Origin: Halobacteriales archaeon SW_9_67_25
GTDB lineage: Archaea > Halobacteriota > Halobacteria > Halobacteriales > Haloarculaceae
Direction of reading: 5' to 3'
DNA: 31,601 nt
Assembly (NCBI GenBank): GCA_003022745.1
Contig: PXSU01000003.1
Coordinates: 1-31,601 of the forward strand
The first letter of the stretch is position 1, and each line of letters starts with the position of its first letter. The notes beneath the pieces were generated by a model, which saw nothing but the letters and a program-made list of their open reading frames with translations, made no database searches and was not told where the DNA came from. Shown in pieces: positions 1 through 8,261 of this stretch. Position numbers and translations under genes: made by a program.

Positions 1-1981
1 GGATCCGGACCTGGGCGTTGAGCATCTGCTCGAGTTCGCGTTCGGCGATGTCGTCGTGGGCGTACTTCTCCGAGATTGCCTCCCCCTGCTCGGTGAACTT
101 GACCTCGCCTGTGACCGTCTCGTTTGGCAGGGCAAGCAGGGCGTCGTTCATCGGGCCGCCGCCACGGGAGATCGAGCCACCGCGGCCGTGGAACAGGCGC
201 AGTTCTACGCCGTACTCCTCAGTGATGGCCGCCAGGCGCTTCTGGTTGCGGTACAGCGACCACTGGGCCGCGAGGTAGCCGTTCTCCTTGTTCGAGTCCG
301 AGTACCCGATCATCACCTCCTGGACATCGTCGCGGGCTGCCAGCGCGCCGGCGTAAGCCTCGTCTTCGAACAGCGTGCCCATGATGCGGCGTGCCCCCGA
401 GAGCGCGTACTCGGTCTCCAGGAGCGGGACGACGTCGAGCCCACAGTACCCTGGAAGGTCGACGACGCCGACCTCGGAGGCCAGGAACAGCACCTCGAGA
501 ACGTGACTGGGCTCCTCGCACATGCTGATACAGTAGGTGTCGATGGCGTCGACGCCGTACTCCGCCTGCCAGTCGGCCAGCGTGTCGAACCGCTCGACGA
601 CCCGCGCGGCCGTCTCCGAGAGGCCATCGGTGTCGAGTCCCTCGAGAAACGAGGTGTCGTTCACGATGGCCTCGGTCAGCAGGTCGGCCCGTTCCGACTC
701 GGACATGGCCTCGTAGTCGACGCCCTGCCGGGCCAGCAACTCGGTGACGGTGTCGGTGTGGTTCTGGCGGTGGTCCCGCAGGTCGAGGCTGGCCAGGTTG
801 AAGCCGAAGGTGGCCACCTGGCGGACCAGGGGGTCGACCTGTGTCCGGGCGATCCGGTCAGCGTCGTTGCGCCGGAGATCTGCCGCGAGTGCCTTGAGGT
901 CATCGAGGAGTTCGGTGGCGTCCTCGTACCCGCCCGGCCGGATGTCGCCGACGCGTTCGACGCGCTCGCTGACGAGGTAGAGCATCTGCCGGTAGGGTTC
1001 GGAGTGGTACTCCTGGCGGGCCTCCTCGGCGACGGCGGGGAACATCTCGCGGGCGGTTTCCAGCGATTCGGTGACCGACTCGCCCAGTTCGAGCCGGTCG
1101 CCTTCGAGGCTGAGCGCCCCCATCAGTGACCGGAGTTTCGCACAGTAGTGATCGAGGACGACCTGCCGCTGGCGCTCGAGAGTCCGTGTGGTCACCTCGG
1201 GCGTGACGTAGGGGTTACCGTCGCGGTCGCTGCCGGCCCACGAGCGGAACTCGAACAGTTTCGGGACGTCGACGTCGAGGTACTCCTCCCCCAGTGTCTC
1301 CTCGAGTTCGTCGTACAGTTCGCCGGTCACGTCGAAGAGGACGTTCTCGAGATACCACTGGACGTTCAGCGCCTCGTCGGTGGGCTCGGGCTTGCGCTCC
1401 CGGATCTGTGCCGTCTGCCAGAGGCTCGTCACCTCCGCGCGCAGGTCGCGTTCGATCCGCTCGCGCTCCTTGTCGGTCACCAGCCGCTCGTCGAGGGTTT
1501 CGATGAGGTCGGCCACGTTCCGGAGTTTCGCCTTCACAGTCTTGCGCCGCGCCTCCGTGGGGTGTGCGGTGAACGTCGGCTGGATGAGCACGTCGTCGAG
1601 GATTTCCTGCACCGTCTCTGCGTCGGCCTCGGACGCGGCCAGTTCCGCGACAGCCTCCTCGAGGCCGTCGTCGGGGATCGTCGCCTGTGACTGTTCCCTG
1701 AGCGCGCGGACCCGCTCGCGCTCCTCGGCCAGGTTGATGAGTTCGAAAAACGTCGTGAACGCGCGTGCGACCGTGAGGAGTTGCTCCTCGTCGGCCTCGT
1801 CGATTGCCCGTTCTAGGGGCGTCCTGCTGTCGATGGCCCCCTCCCGGTAGTCTATGGCTGTCTTCCGCAACTCCTCGACAGTATCGAAAGCCTCCTCAGA
1901 GGTCTGCTCGGAGATGGCGTCGCCAACCATCGACCCCAGCTCCCGGACGTCCTGCCCGATGTCCCTGCGATATAGCCGCAT
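1..1981 (-). CDS. ppc: Phosphoenolpyruvate carboxylase, C-terminus cut by window edge
   Basis: Converts phosphoenolpyruvate and bicarbonate to oxaloacetate, the anaplerotic entry to the TCA cycle; cytoplasmic. The reading frame on the minus strand is open from an ATG at 1981 to the left window edge (about 660 codons seen; the family is usually about 880 to 900). Visible family motifs are FFELINLAEE near residue 80, TAHPTEARRKT around residue 140, and LFHGRGGSISRGGGP in the last part, which is the catalytic glycine-rich loop. A TATA-like stretch (CTTTTTCATC on the minus strand, about 2003 to 2013) lies about 27 bases upstream of the ATG, so the transcript is probably leaderless. It belongs to core metabolism and looks unrelated to the purine/selenium block to its right. 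Confidence 0.95.
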   Translation of the reverse strand, partial: MRLYRRDIGQDVRELGSMVGDAISEQTSEEAFDTVEELRKTAIDYREGAIDSRTPLERAIDEADEEQLLTVARAFTTFFELINLAEERERVRALREQSQATIPDDGLEEAVAELAASEADAETVQEILDDVLIQPTFTAHPTEARRKTVKAKLRNVADLIETLDERLVTDKERERIERDLRAEVTSLWQTAQIRERKPEPTDEALNVQWYLENVLFDVTGELYDELEETLGEEYLDVDVPKLFEFRSWAGSDRDGNPYVTPEVTTRTLERQRQVVLDHYCAKLRSLMGALSLEGDRLELGESVTESLETAREMFPAVAEEARQEYHSEPYRQMLYLVSERVERVGDIRPGGYEDATELLDDLKALAADLRRNDADRIARTQVDPLVRQVATFGFNLASLDLRDHRQNHTDTVTELLARQGVDYEAMSESERADLLTEAIVNDTSFLEGLDTDGLSETAARVVERFDTLADWQAEYGVDAIDTYCISMCEEPSHVLEVLFLASEVGVVDLPGYCGLDVVPLLETEYALSGARRIMGTLFEDEAYAGALAARDDVQEVMIGYSDSNKENGYLAAQWSLYRNQKRLAAITEEYGVELRLFHGRGGSISRGGGPMNDALLALPNETVTGEVKFTEQGEAISEKYAHDDIAERELEQMLNAQVRI

Positions 1982-2065
1982 ACCCCGCGTTACTCCGAGC
2001 GGGATGAAAAAGCTTCGAAGACGACCCGTCACTCTCCCGAAACCTGTGAACCGTCGACGGCCGTG

Positions 2066-2194
2066 ATTTTCGCTATTACTATTGAATATAACATATTTAT
2101 TATATTTATTCTGATCTGATAGATATTATAACATTCGTGTCTGCTTGTTACTCGTAGAAATAATATTTGATTATACAGTTTATTAGTAGTATAT
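2066..2194. other. AT-rich island in the 406-bp gap upstream of ppc
   Basis: About 130 bases that are mostly A and T (runs such as AACATATTTATTATATTTATT) in a window that is otherwise very GC-rich. No convincing gene is seen in 1982 to 2387: the right part is GC-rich with one doubtful 62-codon frame, the left part holds the ppc promoter. The island could be a remnant of a mobile element, or a boundary of the accessory block, which begins just to the right. Confidence 0.5.
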
Positions 2195-2371
2195 GATAGC
2201 CATCCGCTGGATCCGGCCGTCGGCGACCAGTTTGCGGGCGACCGAATGGAGCCGGGACTGTCGACTGCCAGCCGCGACCGACCGGGTGAACTCCATGAGC
2301 CGCCCGAACTCGCGGCCACGCGCCGGCCCGAGTGTGAGCGTCGAGCCTCCGGTAGAGTGTGTCGTCCCCAT
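2183..2371 (-). CDS. Doubtful 62-aa hypothetical protein
   Basis: Minus-strand frame from an ATG at 2371 to a TAA at 2183, starting 16 bases after the end of the mocA-like gene. The middle (FTRSVAAGSRQSRLHSVARKL) is basic, unlike the acidic neighbours. The last few codons run into the AT-rich island, so the frame may be the truncated start of a longer gene. No Shine-Dalgarno site is seen and no family is recognised. It may be chance coding in GC-rich DNA. Confidence 0.2.
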   Translation of the reverse strand: MGTTHSTGGSTLTLGPARGREFGRLMEFTRSVAAGSRQSRLHSVARKLVADGRIQRMAIIYY

Positions 2372-2387
2372 TTCGACGCGGACGCAG

Positions 2388-2969
2388 TTAAGAGTGATCG
2401 GGGAGGTCACAGCGTCGGTCGATATCCGTCCGGACCCCCGGGTCATCGACCGCCACGAGCGTGCCGACCGCCTCGACGATGTCCCGGCCACCACGGTCGC
2501 CGGTGACATCTTCGAGTGCGTCGAAGTGCTGGCTGTCGAAGAGGACCGGATTGCCGCGCCTGCCCTCGTATGCCGGCGCCACGACCGACCCGGCGCCCGC
2601 TCTGTAGGCACCCAGGAGTGTCTCGATGGTGTCGCTGTCGACGGCGGGCATGTCGCCGAGCGCGAAGAGAGCGGCGTCCCAGTCCCGCTCGCGGGCCGCA
2701 GTGACGCCGACAGCGACAGAACTGCTCTGTCCGTCGTCGTAGTTCTCGTTGTACAGGGTTGCGATATCGAGCCCGGCCAGTGCCGACTCGACGGCCTCGG
2801 CGTCGTGTCCGAGGACGGCCACGGCTTCCCCGAGCAACGCATCGAGAAGCGTCCGTGCGGCCCGTCGGACGATCGGTTCCCCCTCGGGTTCGACCAGGAG
2901 TTTGTTCCCGCCCACGAAGCGCGTTCCCCTGCCGGCTGCAAGGAGCACGCCGCCCACAGTCGTCGCCAT
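2388..2969 (-). CDS. mocA: MocA/MobA-like molybdenum cofactor cytidylyltransferase
   Basis: Nucleotidyltransferase of about 193 residues that, by family, transfers CMP from CTP to molybdopterin to give the cytosine dinucleotide form used by xanthine-dehydrogenase-type enzymes. The N-terminus carries the NTP-binding signature LLAAGRGTRFVGGNKLL (residues 9 to 25), and a second family motif ALGDMP (after LFALGDMPAVDSDTI) sits in the middle, containing the metal-binding Asp. The ATG at 2969 is chosen because the signature begins eight residues later; a longer frame upstream has serine/threonine-rich nonsense typical of an overlapping gene. It follows the PLP-enzyme gene by 7 bases, so the two are probably co-transcribed. 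The two molybdenum hydroxylases in this window are its obvious clients. Whether it is specific for CTP or GTP cannot be told from sequence alone. Confidence 0.85.
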   Translation of the reverse strand: MATTVGGVLLAAGRGTRFVGGNKLLVEPEGEPIVRRAARTLLDALLGEAVAVLGHDAEAVESALAGLDIATLYNENYDDGQSSSVAVGVTAARERDWDAALFALGDMPAVDSDTIETLLGAYRAGAGSVVAPAYEGRRGNPVLFDSQHFDALEDVTGDRGGRDIVEAVGTLVAVDDPGVRTDIDRRCDLPDHS

Positions 2970-2976
2970 TACCCGG

Positions 2977-4044
2977 TCAGTCGACGATGTGCCACTCGTC
3001 TTGGTACTCCTCGAGGATCTCCCTGGAGTACTCGTCGAGCGGGTGTTCGCGGTCGGGGACGTCGATTTCGTACTCCGGTTCGAACAGCTTGGTCGTGAAG
3101 TAGCGGTGCCCGGTGTCACAGATGATGGTGACTATCTCGTCCAGTTCGGGTCGCTCCCGCGAGAGACGGATGGCACCCTCGACGTTGGCACCACTGGAGA
3201 TGCCACAGAAGACGCCTTCCCCCTCTGCGAGGGCGCGCGACCGCTCGAGTGCGGCGTCGCTCTCGACGGCCACGACTCCGTCCATCAGCTCCGGGTCGAG
3301 ATTCTCGGGGACGAACCCGTCGCCGATGCCCTCTATCTCGTGGGTGCCCCACTGGCGACACGAGAGCAGCGGAGCCTCGGCGGGTTCGAGGGCGTACAGT
3401 GCGGTCTCCGGGTCCTCCTCGCGGAGGGTCCGTCCGACGCCGGTGACTGTGCCACCCACGCCGGTGACTGTGCCACCCGTGCCCTGGCCGGCCAGGAAGG
3501 CGTCCGGGGCACCCCCGACCTGGTCGAGGATTTCGACGCCGGTCGTCTTCTCGTGTGCGACCGGGTTGTCCGGGTTAGTGAACTGGTTTGGGAACCAGTA
3601 CTGGCCGGGGGACTCCGCGAGCATCTCGTCGACCCGGTCCATCGAGAGGTCCACGTCGCTCTCCCCGCCCGGCGTCTCGACGAGGTCGCCGCCGTACGCG
3701 CGGATGACCTTCTTGCGCTCTTCGCTCATGCCCTCCGGCATCACGATGGTCACGTCGTAGCCCAGCCGCGTGCCGACAAAGGTGCAGGCGATGCCGGCGT
3801 TGCCGGTCGAGCACTCGAGGATTTCCATGCCGGGTTCGAGGTCGCCGCGGTCGATGGCCGCGGTGATCATCTCCCTGTAGATGCGGTCCTTGATGCTCCC
3901 GGAAGGATTGACGAACTCCAGTTTGCCGTAGACGGTCGCGTCGGCCTCCTCGCTCGGACCGGTCAGTTCGACCAGCGGCGTGTCGCCGATGATATCGAGG
4001 ATGTCTGCCGTCGTCTGGCTACTGCTGGCTGAAGCTTTTGCCAT
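2977..4044 (-). CDS. Cysteine-synthase-family PLP enzyme with duplicated phosphate-binding loop
   Basis: Fold-type II PLP enzyme of about 355 residues. Lys52 in NPSGSIKDR is the expected Schiff-base lysine; the C-terminal CDTGHRYFTT corresponds to the PLP-ring-binding segment. The substrate loop reads STGNAG (79 to 84), not the TSGNTG of classical O-acetylserine sulfhydrylases, so the usual cysteine synthase label is uncertain. The glycine-rich loop that holds the PLP phosphate carries an exact 7-residue tandem repeat (about 188 to 204). The ATG at 4044 is preferred over an in-frame GTG four codons upstream because a TATA box (CTTTTATTCG, 4063 to 4072) lies about 26 bases upstream of it. In the bacterial yge/ssnA clusters a fold-type II PLP lyase, YgeX (diaminopropionate ammonia-lyase), occupies a comparable place; this protein could play that role, which is inference. 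Cysteine or cystathionine synthesis remains possible. Confidence 0.8.
   Translation of the reverse strand: MAKASASSSQTTADILDIIGDTPLVELTGPSEEADATVYGKLEFVNPSGSIKDRIYREMITAAIDRGDLEPGMEILECSTGNAGIACTFVGTRLGYDVTIVMPEGMSEERKKVIRAYGGDLVETPGGESDVDLSMDRVDEMLAESPGQYWFPNQFTNPDNPVAHEKTTGVEILDQVGGAPDAFLAGQGTGGTVTGVGGTVTGVGRTLREEDPETALYALEPAEAPLLSCRQWGTHEIEGIGDGFVPENLDPELMDGVVAVESDAALERSRALAEGEGVFCGISSGANVEGAIRLSRERPELDEIVTIICDTGHRYFTTKLFEPEYEIDVPDREHPLDEYSREILEEYQDEWHIVD
3437..3478. repeat. Perfect 21-bp tandem duplication inside the PLP-enzyme gene
   Basis: Two identical adjacent 21-base copies, 3437 to 3457 and 3458 to 3478. It keeps frame and adds seven residues (GTVTGVG) to the PLP phosphate-binding loop of the cysteine-synthase-family protein. 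Perfect identity points to a recent event. Confidence 0.95.
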
Positions 4045-4088
4045 ACGTACACCCACTCACGGCGAATAAAAGAAGCTGCCGGAACCGA

Positions 4089-5255
4089 TCAGCTCGGCAC
4101 TTCGCCCTCGACCTGTTCGACGTAGCTGGCCATGTCCTGGAAGAGGAACTCGTCGCTCTCGCCCTCGAACGCCGAACCGGCCCAGACGTCGAGGTCGCCG
4201 CTCTCGATCTGTGACCGGACGTCCGAGACTTCCGACGTGACGTCCTCGGGAACGTTCGGCCCCCACTCCGAGAGGTCGACGATGCCGGCGTTGAGCCCCT
4301 CCCAGTAGGCGTCGGACTCCCAGGTGCCCTCGCGGACGTCCTCGACAGTCGGGATGTAGAACTCCTCCCAGTTCCAGATTGGAGAGGTGATGTACTTGTC
4401 GCCGCCGAACTCGCCCATCGGCGCATCGTATCCCGTCGACCAGATCCCCGCCTCGTTGGCCGCCCGGACTGCTGCCGGCGAGTCCTGGTGCTGTGCCATC
4501 ACGTCGACGCCCTCGTCGATCAGCGAGTTCGCGGCCTCCTGTTCGCTGGGCGGGTCGAACCAGGTGTTCGTCCAGCGCACCTTCGTTGTCACGTCCTCGT
4601 TGACCGAGGCCGCGCCCAGCGTGAACGCGTTGATGCCGCGGACCACTTCCGCAATCGGGAACGCTGCCACGTACCCCAGCGAGTTCGCCTCCGTGATCAT
4701 GCCGGCGGCGACCCCCGCCATGTAGCGGGCCTGGTAGATACGGCCCATGTACCGGCCCATGTTCTCGCGGGTCGCGTAACCGGTGTTGTGCTCGAAGAAC
4801 ACGTCGGGGTTGTCCTCCGCCACCGACACCATCGGGTCCTGGTACCCGAAGGTGCAACCGAAGACGATGTCGTAGTCGTCGCTGGCGTACTGCCGGAAGA
4901 TGCGCTCGGAGTCCTCGGGCGCGACCGCCTCCGTGTAGTCCGTCTCGATCCAGTCGAACTCCTCTGCCGTCGCCTTGCGCCCCTCGTTGTGGGCCCACGA
5001 CCAGCCGAGGTCGCCCACCTCCGAGTTGTACACCCAGGCCGCCCTGACGGTGTCCATCCCGCCGTCCTCACCGTCGGTCGACCCGCCGTCGTCGCCATCG
5101 CTCCCGTCACTACTGCCGCCATCGCCGCCGCCGTCGCTCCCGTCACTGCCGCCGTCGCTCCCGTCACCGCCGTCACCGCCACAGCCGGCCAGGCCGATCA
5201 ATCCGGTAGCACCTATCGCTCTGATCGCGTCACGTCGCGAGATGTTTCGAGTCAT
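4089..5255 (-). CDS. BMP-family purine/nucleoside-binding lipoprotein (copy 1)
   Basis: Extracellular solute-binding protein of 388 residues for the ABC importer encoded divergently at 5506. The N-terminus is a twin-arginine signal (SRRDAIR) followed by the lipobox LAGC, so it is exported folded and lipid-anchored outside the membrane. A Gly/Ser/Asp-rich linker of about 45 residues precedes the binding domain, which starts near VRAAWVYNSEVGDLGWSWAHNEGR; this WSWAHNEGR start and YDIVFGCTFGYQDP are typical of the Bmp/Med family that binds purine nucleosides. The ligand is inferred from family and from the purine genes around it. It is closely similar along its whole length to the second copy at 17673. 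A TATA box and a candidate operator lie at 5321 to 5344, giving a leader of about 55 bases. Confidence 0.92.
   Translation of the reverse strand: MTRNISRRDAIRAIGATGLIGLAGCGGDGGDGSDGGSDGSDGGGDGGSSDGSDGDDGGSTDGEDGGMDTVRAAWVYNSEVGDLGWSWAHNEGRKATAEEFDWIETDYTEAVAPEDSERIFRQYASDDYDIVFGCTFGYQDPMVSVAEDNPDVFFEHNTGYATRENMGRYMGRIYQARYMAGVAAGMITEANSLGYVAAFPIAEVVRGINAFTLGAASVNEDVTTKVRWTNTWFDPPSEQEAANSLIDEGVDVMAQHQDSPAAVRAANEAGIWSTGYDAPMGEFGGDKYITSPIWNWEEFYIPTVEDVREGTWESDAYWEGLNAGIVDLSEWGPNVPEDVTSEVSDVRSQIESGDLDVWAGSAFEGESDEFLFQDMASYVEQVEGEVPS
5096..5167. repeat. Short imperfect repeats encoding the Gly/Ser/Asp linker
   Basis: Three copies of a 15-base unit, CRTCGCTCCCGTCAC on the plus strand, at 5096 to 5110, 5132 to 5146 and 5153 to 5167. 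They encode part of the flexible linker of the lipoprotein and may change in length by slippage. A similar low-complexity linker is present in the second copy (about 18650 to 18775). Confidence 0.8.
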
Positions 5256-5320
5256 GTTTTGTGGAGTATCGTTCGTGTTCGGCTCCGTTGACCGGTTCTG
5301 TGAACGATATACGGGTGAAT

Positions 5321-5344
5321 GTGGCCAGCGACACGGATAAATCC
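5321..5344 (-). promoter_or_regulatory. TATA box and candidate operator of the BMP 1 gene
   Basis: On the plus strand GTGGCCAGCGACAC (5321 to 5334) is followed directly by GGATAAATCC (5335 to 5344), whose complement is the TATA box of the minus-strand gene. The first element lies between TATA box and predicted transcription start and matches sites at 20696 and 24116. A second GTGTCGC occurs near 5430, upstream of the TATA-like GGTTATAC (5462 to 5469) that serves the ABC ATPase on the plus strand. Confidence 0.5.
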
Positions 5345-5505
5345 ACCTATTTTTGTAATTTTTGTGGTGAGAGCCGGGCCCGCCACAGCGAGGGGTCCGT
5401 CAGTATGAGAAACCCCGGATCGCACGCGTCCCGTGTCGCAAGAACCCAGTCTATTGAAAAAGGTTATACTGTTGCGTGCGAGACTCATGTTCGTACATCC
5501 CAGCC

Positions 5506-7164
5506 ATGACTGAGGAACCGTTCCTCCGGATGGAGGACATCGTGAAGGAGTTCCCCGGGGTCGTGGCCAACGACCACGTCGACTTCTCGGTGCGTCGTGG
5601 CGAGATACACGGATTGCTCGGGGAAAACGGCGCGGGCAAGAGCACGCTCATGAAGATACTGTACGGGCTCTACTCCCAGGACGGCGGCGATATCTACCTC
5701 GACGGCGAGCGCCTCGAGCTGGCCTCCCCGCAGAACGCCATCGACGCGGGGGTCGGGATGGTCCACCAGCACTTCATGCTCATCCCGAAACTCACTGTCG
5801 CGGAGAATATCGTTCTCGGCGACCGTGAGCCGGCGGCCGCATTCGCGTCCGACGGAGGGTCCGACGGCCGGCTCCCGGATTCACTCCGGACGAACCCCGT
5901 CGTCCAGGCGCTGGCACAGCGATTCTCGCTCGGGCTGGAGGCCCCGGAGAGTCGCATCCACGACCTGGCAGGACAGTACGGCTTCGACGTCGACGTCGGG
6001 GCGAAGGTCTGGCAACTCGATGTCGGCCAGCAACAGCGTGTCGAGATACTGAAGGCCCTCTACCGCGATGTGGACCTCATCATCTTGGACGAACCCACCG
6101 CGGTGCTCACGCCCACGGAGGCCGAGCAACTCTTCGAGTCACTCCAGCAGCTCGCAGACGAGGGGCTGTCAATCATCTTCATCACACACAAACTCCAGGA
6201 GGTCGAGGCGATCACCGACCGCGTGACGGTCCTCAGGGAGGGCAAGAAAGTCGGGACCGTGCCGACGGCGGATATCACACAGGCCGATCTCGCCGAGATG
6301 ATGGTCGGCCGGGAGGTACTCTTCAGCCTGGAGAAGGACCCGGTCGAGATCGGCGATCCCGTCCTGCGGGCCAGGGGGCTACGGGCCGAGAACGAACGCG
6401 GGATCGAGGCGCTGTCGGGCGTCGACCTGACGGTCAGGGAAGGCGAAATCGTGGGCATCGCCGGTGTCAGCGGCAACGGGCAGACGGAACTCGCCGAGGC
6501 AATCGCCGGGTTACGCGACCTCACGGCGGGGGAGATCGTCGTCGAGGGGATCGACCTCACTGGTGCGTCGCCGCGTGCGTTCGTCGACAACGACGTCTCC
6601 TTCGTCCCAGAGGACAGGCTCCGGTACGGCTGTGCGGCGGACCTCTCGGTGATGCACAACGCCACGATGAAAGACTTCAGGAACGGCCAGTTCGGCGACG
6701 GGCAGTTCCTCGACTATCCCGGACTGCGCGAGTACGCAGAGACGCTGGTCGAGGAGTTCGACGTCCGCGGGGTCCACGACGTGACCGACGTGGAAGCGGG
6801 CGAGCTCTCCGGTGGGAACCTCCAGAAACTCATCCTCGCCCGCGAAATCCACCGGGAGCCGGACCTCCTGGTCGCGAACCAGCCGACGCGTGGCGTCGAC
6901 GTCGGGGCCATCGAGTTCATCAGGGAGTCACTCCTGGCCCAGCGCACGGAGGGCACCGGGGTCGTCCTCATCTCGGAGGATCTGGACGAAATCATGGACC
7001 TCAGCGACCGCGTGCTCGTCATCTACGAGGGCGAGTTCGTCCACGAGACGGTCCCGGAGGAGGCAGACCGGGGACGCGTCGGCCTCGAGATGACCGGCGG
7101 GAGCGGCGAAGACGGTGTCGAGGCCTCCGCCGAGGCTGCTGCCGGCGCAGGTGAGGCACGATGA
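5506..7164 (+). CDS. ABC transporter ATPase, tandem-domain (YufO/NupA type)
   Basis: Cytoplasmic ATPase (552 residues, two nucleotide-binding domains in one chain) that drives the nucleoside/purine importer with the two permeases downstream. Domain 1 has Walker A GENGAGKST (39 to 47), Q-loop Gln88, signature LDVGQQQ (171 to 177) with Asp in place of the usual Ser, Walker B LIILDE (191 to 196) and the switch His228. Domain 2 has a degenerate Walker A (GVSGNGQTEL, about 320 to 329), a normal signature LSGGN (434 to 438) and a degenerate Walker B (LLVANQP), as is usual for the RbsA/YufO family, where one site is catalytically weak. Residues 107 to 155 between Q-loop and signature are unusually long. 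The ATG at 5506 starts the conserved LRMEDIVKEFPG region; a GTG at 5476 is a less likely alternative. Its stop overlaps the permease ATG (ATGA). Confidence 0.93.
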   Translation: MTEEPFLRMEDIVKEFPGVVANDHVDFSVRRGEIHGLLGENGAGKSTLMKILYGLYSQDGGDIYLDGERLELASPQNAIDAGVGMVHQHFMLIPKLTVAENIVLGDREPAAAFASDGGSDGRLPDSLRTNPVVQALAQRFSLGLEAPESRIHDLAGQYGFDVDVGAKVWQLDVGQQQRVEILKALYRDVDLIILDEPTAVLTPTEAEQLFESLQQLADEGLSIIFITHKLQEVEAITDRVTVLREGKKVGTVPTADITQADLAEMMVGREVLFSLEKDPVEIGDPVLRARGLRAENERGIEALSGVDLTVREGEIVGIAGVSGNGQTELAEAIAGLRDLTAGEIVVEGIDLTGASPRAFVDNDVSFVPEDRLRYGCAADLSVMHNATMKDFRNGQFGDGQFLDYPGLREYAETLVEEFDVRGVHDVTDVEAGELSGGNLQKLILAREIHREPDLLVANQPTRGVDVGAIEFIRESLLAQRTEGTGVVLISEDLDEIMDLSDRVLVIYEGEFVHETVPEEADRGRVGLEMTGGSGEDGVEASAEAAAGAGEAR

Positions 7165-8261
7165 ACGTCGAACTCGACATAGGGGCCCGCGAGGACGTCC
7201 CGACCTGGCTGGTGTACGGGACGCCCGTGTTCACCGTTCTCGCGGCGCTGGCAGTGAGTTCGGTCGCGCTGGTGGCGCTGGACGTCAGCCCGGTCGCGGC
7301 CTACTCCGTGATGTTCGTGGAGACGCTCACCAGCGAGTTCGGCCTGACCGAGACGACGGTGAAGGCGATCCCGCTCGTGCTGACCGGGCTCGCGGTGTAC
7401 CTGCCGCTCAGGGCGGGGCTGTGGAACATCGGTGCGGAGGGACAGCTCATCCTCGGCGGCCTCGCGGGCACCTGGATCGGGCTCAACGTCTCCGCGCCAG
7501 GGTACGCACTGTTGGTAGCGATGTTCCTCGGGGCGGGGGTTGCCGGCGCCTTCTGGGCAGCCGTCCCCGCGTGGCTCCGCGCGAAGTACGACATCAACGA
7601 GATCATCACGACGCTCCTGCTGACGTTCGTCGCGCTCAATCTCAAAAACTACCTCATCCGTGGGCCGATGCAGGGCGGCGCGGGCACCTTCCCACAGACC
7701 GAACAGTTCTCCGGGGCGGCGACGATCCCGAGTCTCTTCGGCAACGTTCACGCTGGCCTGCTCGTCGCCCTGCTCATGGTGGCGGTGGCGTACGTGCTCG
7801 TGACACAGACCAGGCTCGGGTTCGAAGTCACGTTCGTCGGCTCGAACCCGGAGGCAGCCACACAGGCAGGCATAAGCAGGTACAAGGTGTACATTCTCGT
7901 GTTCGTCATCGGCGGGCTCTTCGCGGGCTTTGCGGGCATCGGCGAGATCGCGGGCGTCCAGGGGCGGTTCCGTGCCGACTTCGAGCCCGGGTACGGGTTC
8001 ACTGCCATCGTCATCGCGCTGCTGGGACGCAACGGCGCACTCAAGGTACTGCTCGCCGGCTTCTTTTTCGCGCTCCTCATTGTCGGGGGATCGAGCATGG
8101 AGGTCGCACTGGGCGTCCCGGCGGCACTGACCGAGGTGATCCAGGCGCTGGTGATCCTCTTTCTGATCACGGCGGAGTTTTTCAAACGCTACAGCGTGAG
8201 CCTCCGGGTCGACCGCGACCCCGGAACGAGTCCGGCTACCCGCACGGGGAGTGATGCCTGA
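7161..8261 (+). CDS. ABC transporter permease 1 (YufP/NupP type)
   Basis: Integral membrane permease of 366 residues, one half of the nucleoside/purine importer channel. It has about eight to ten hydrophobic segments starting near residue 18 and the family segment LRAGLWNIGAEGQLILGG (about 82 to 99), which is characteristic of the BPD_transp_2 family; the cytoplasmic loop GSNPEAATQAGI is the ATPase-contact (EAA-like) region. It overlaps the ATPase gene by four bases and the second permease gene by one base, so the three are one operon with fixed stoichiometry. The divergent lipoprotein at 4089 is the nearest binding protein; a second similar lipoprotein at 17673 lacks permeases of its own and may share this channel. 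Confidence 0.93.
   Translation: MNVELDIGAREDVPTWLVYGTPVFTVLAALAVSSVALVALDVSPVAAYSVMFVETLTSEFGLTETTVKAIPLVLTGLAVYLPLRAGLWNIGAEGQLILGGLAGTWIGLNVSAPGYALLVAMFLGAGVAGAFWAAVPAWLRAKYDINEIITTLLLTFVALNLKNYLIRGPMQGGAGTFPQTEQFSGAATIPSLFGNVHAGLLVALLMVAVAYVLVTQTRLGFEVTFVGSNPEAATQAGISRYKVYILVFVIGGLFAGFAGIGEIAGVQGRFRADFEPGYGFTAIVIALLGRNGALKVLLAGFFFALLIVGGSSMEVALGVPAALTEVIQALVILFLITAEFFKRYSVSLRVDRDPGTSPATRTGSDA

Noticed and set aside
56..1690. Long plus-strand frames across the ppc region
   Set aside because: They are the antisense of phosphoenolpyruvate carboxylase; the minus-strand frame has clear family motifs and the plus frames have none.
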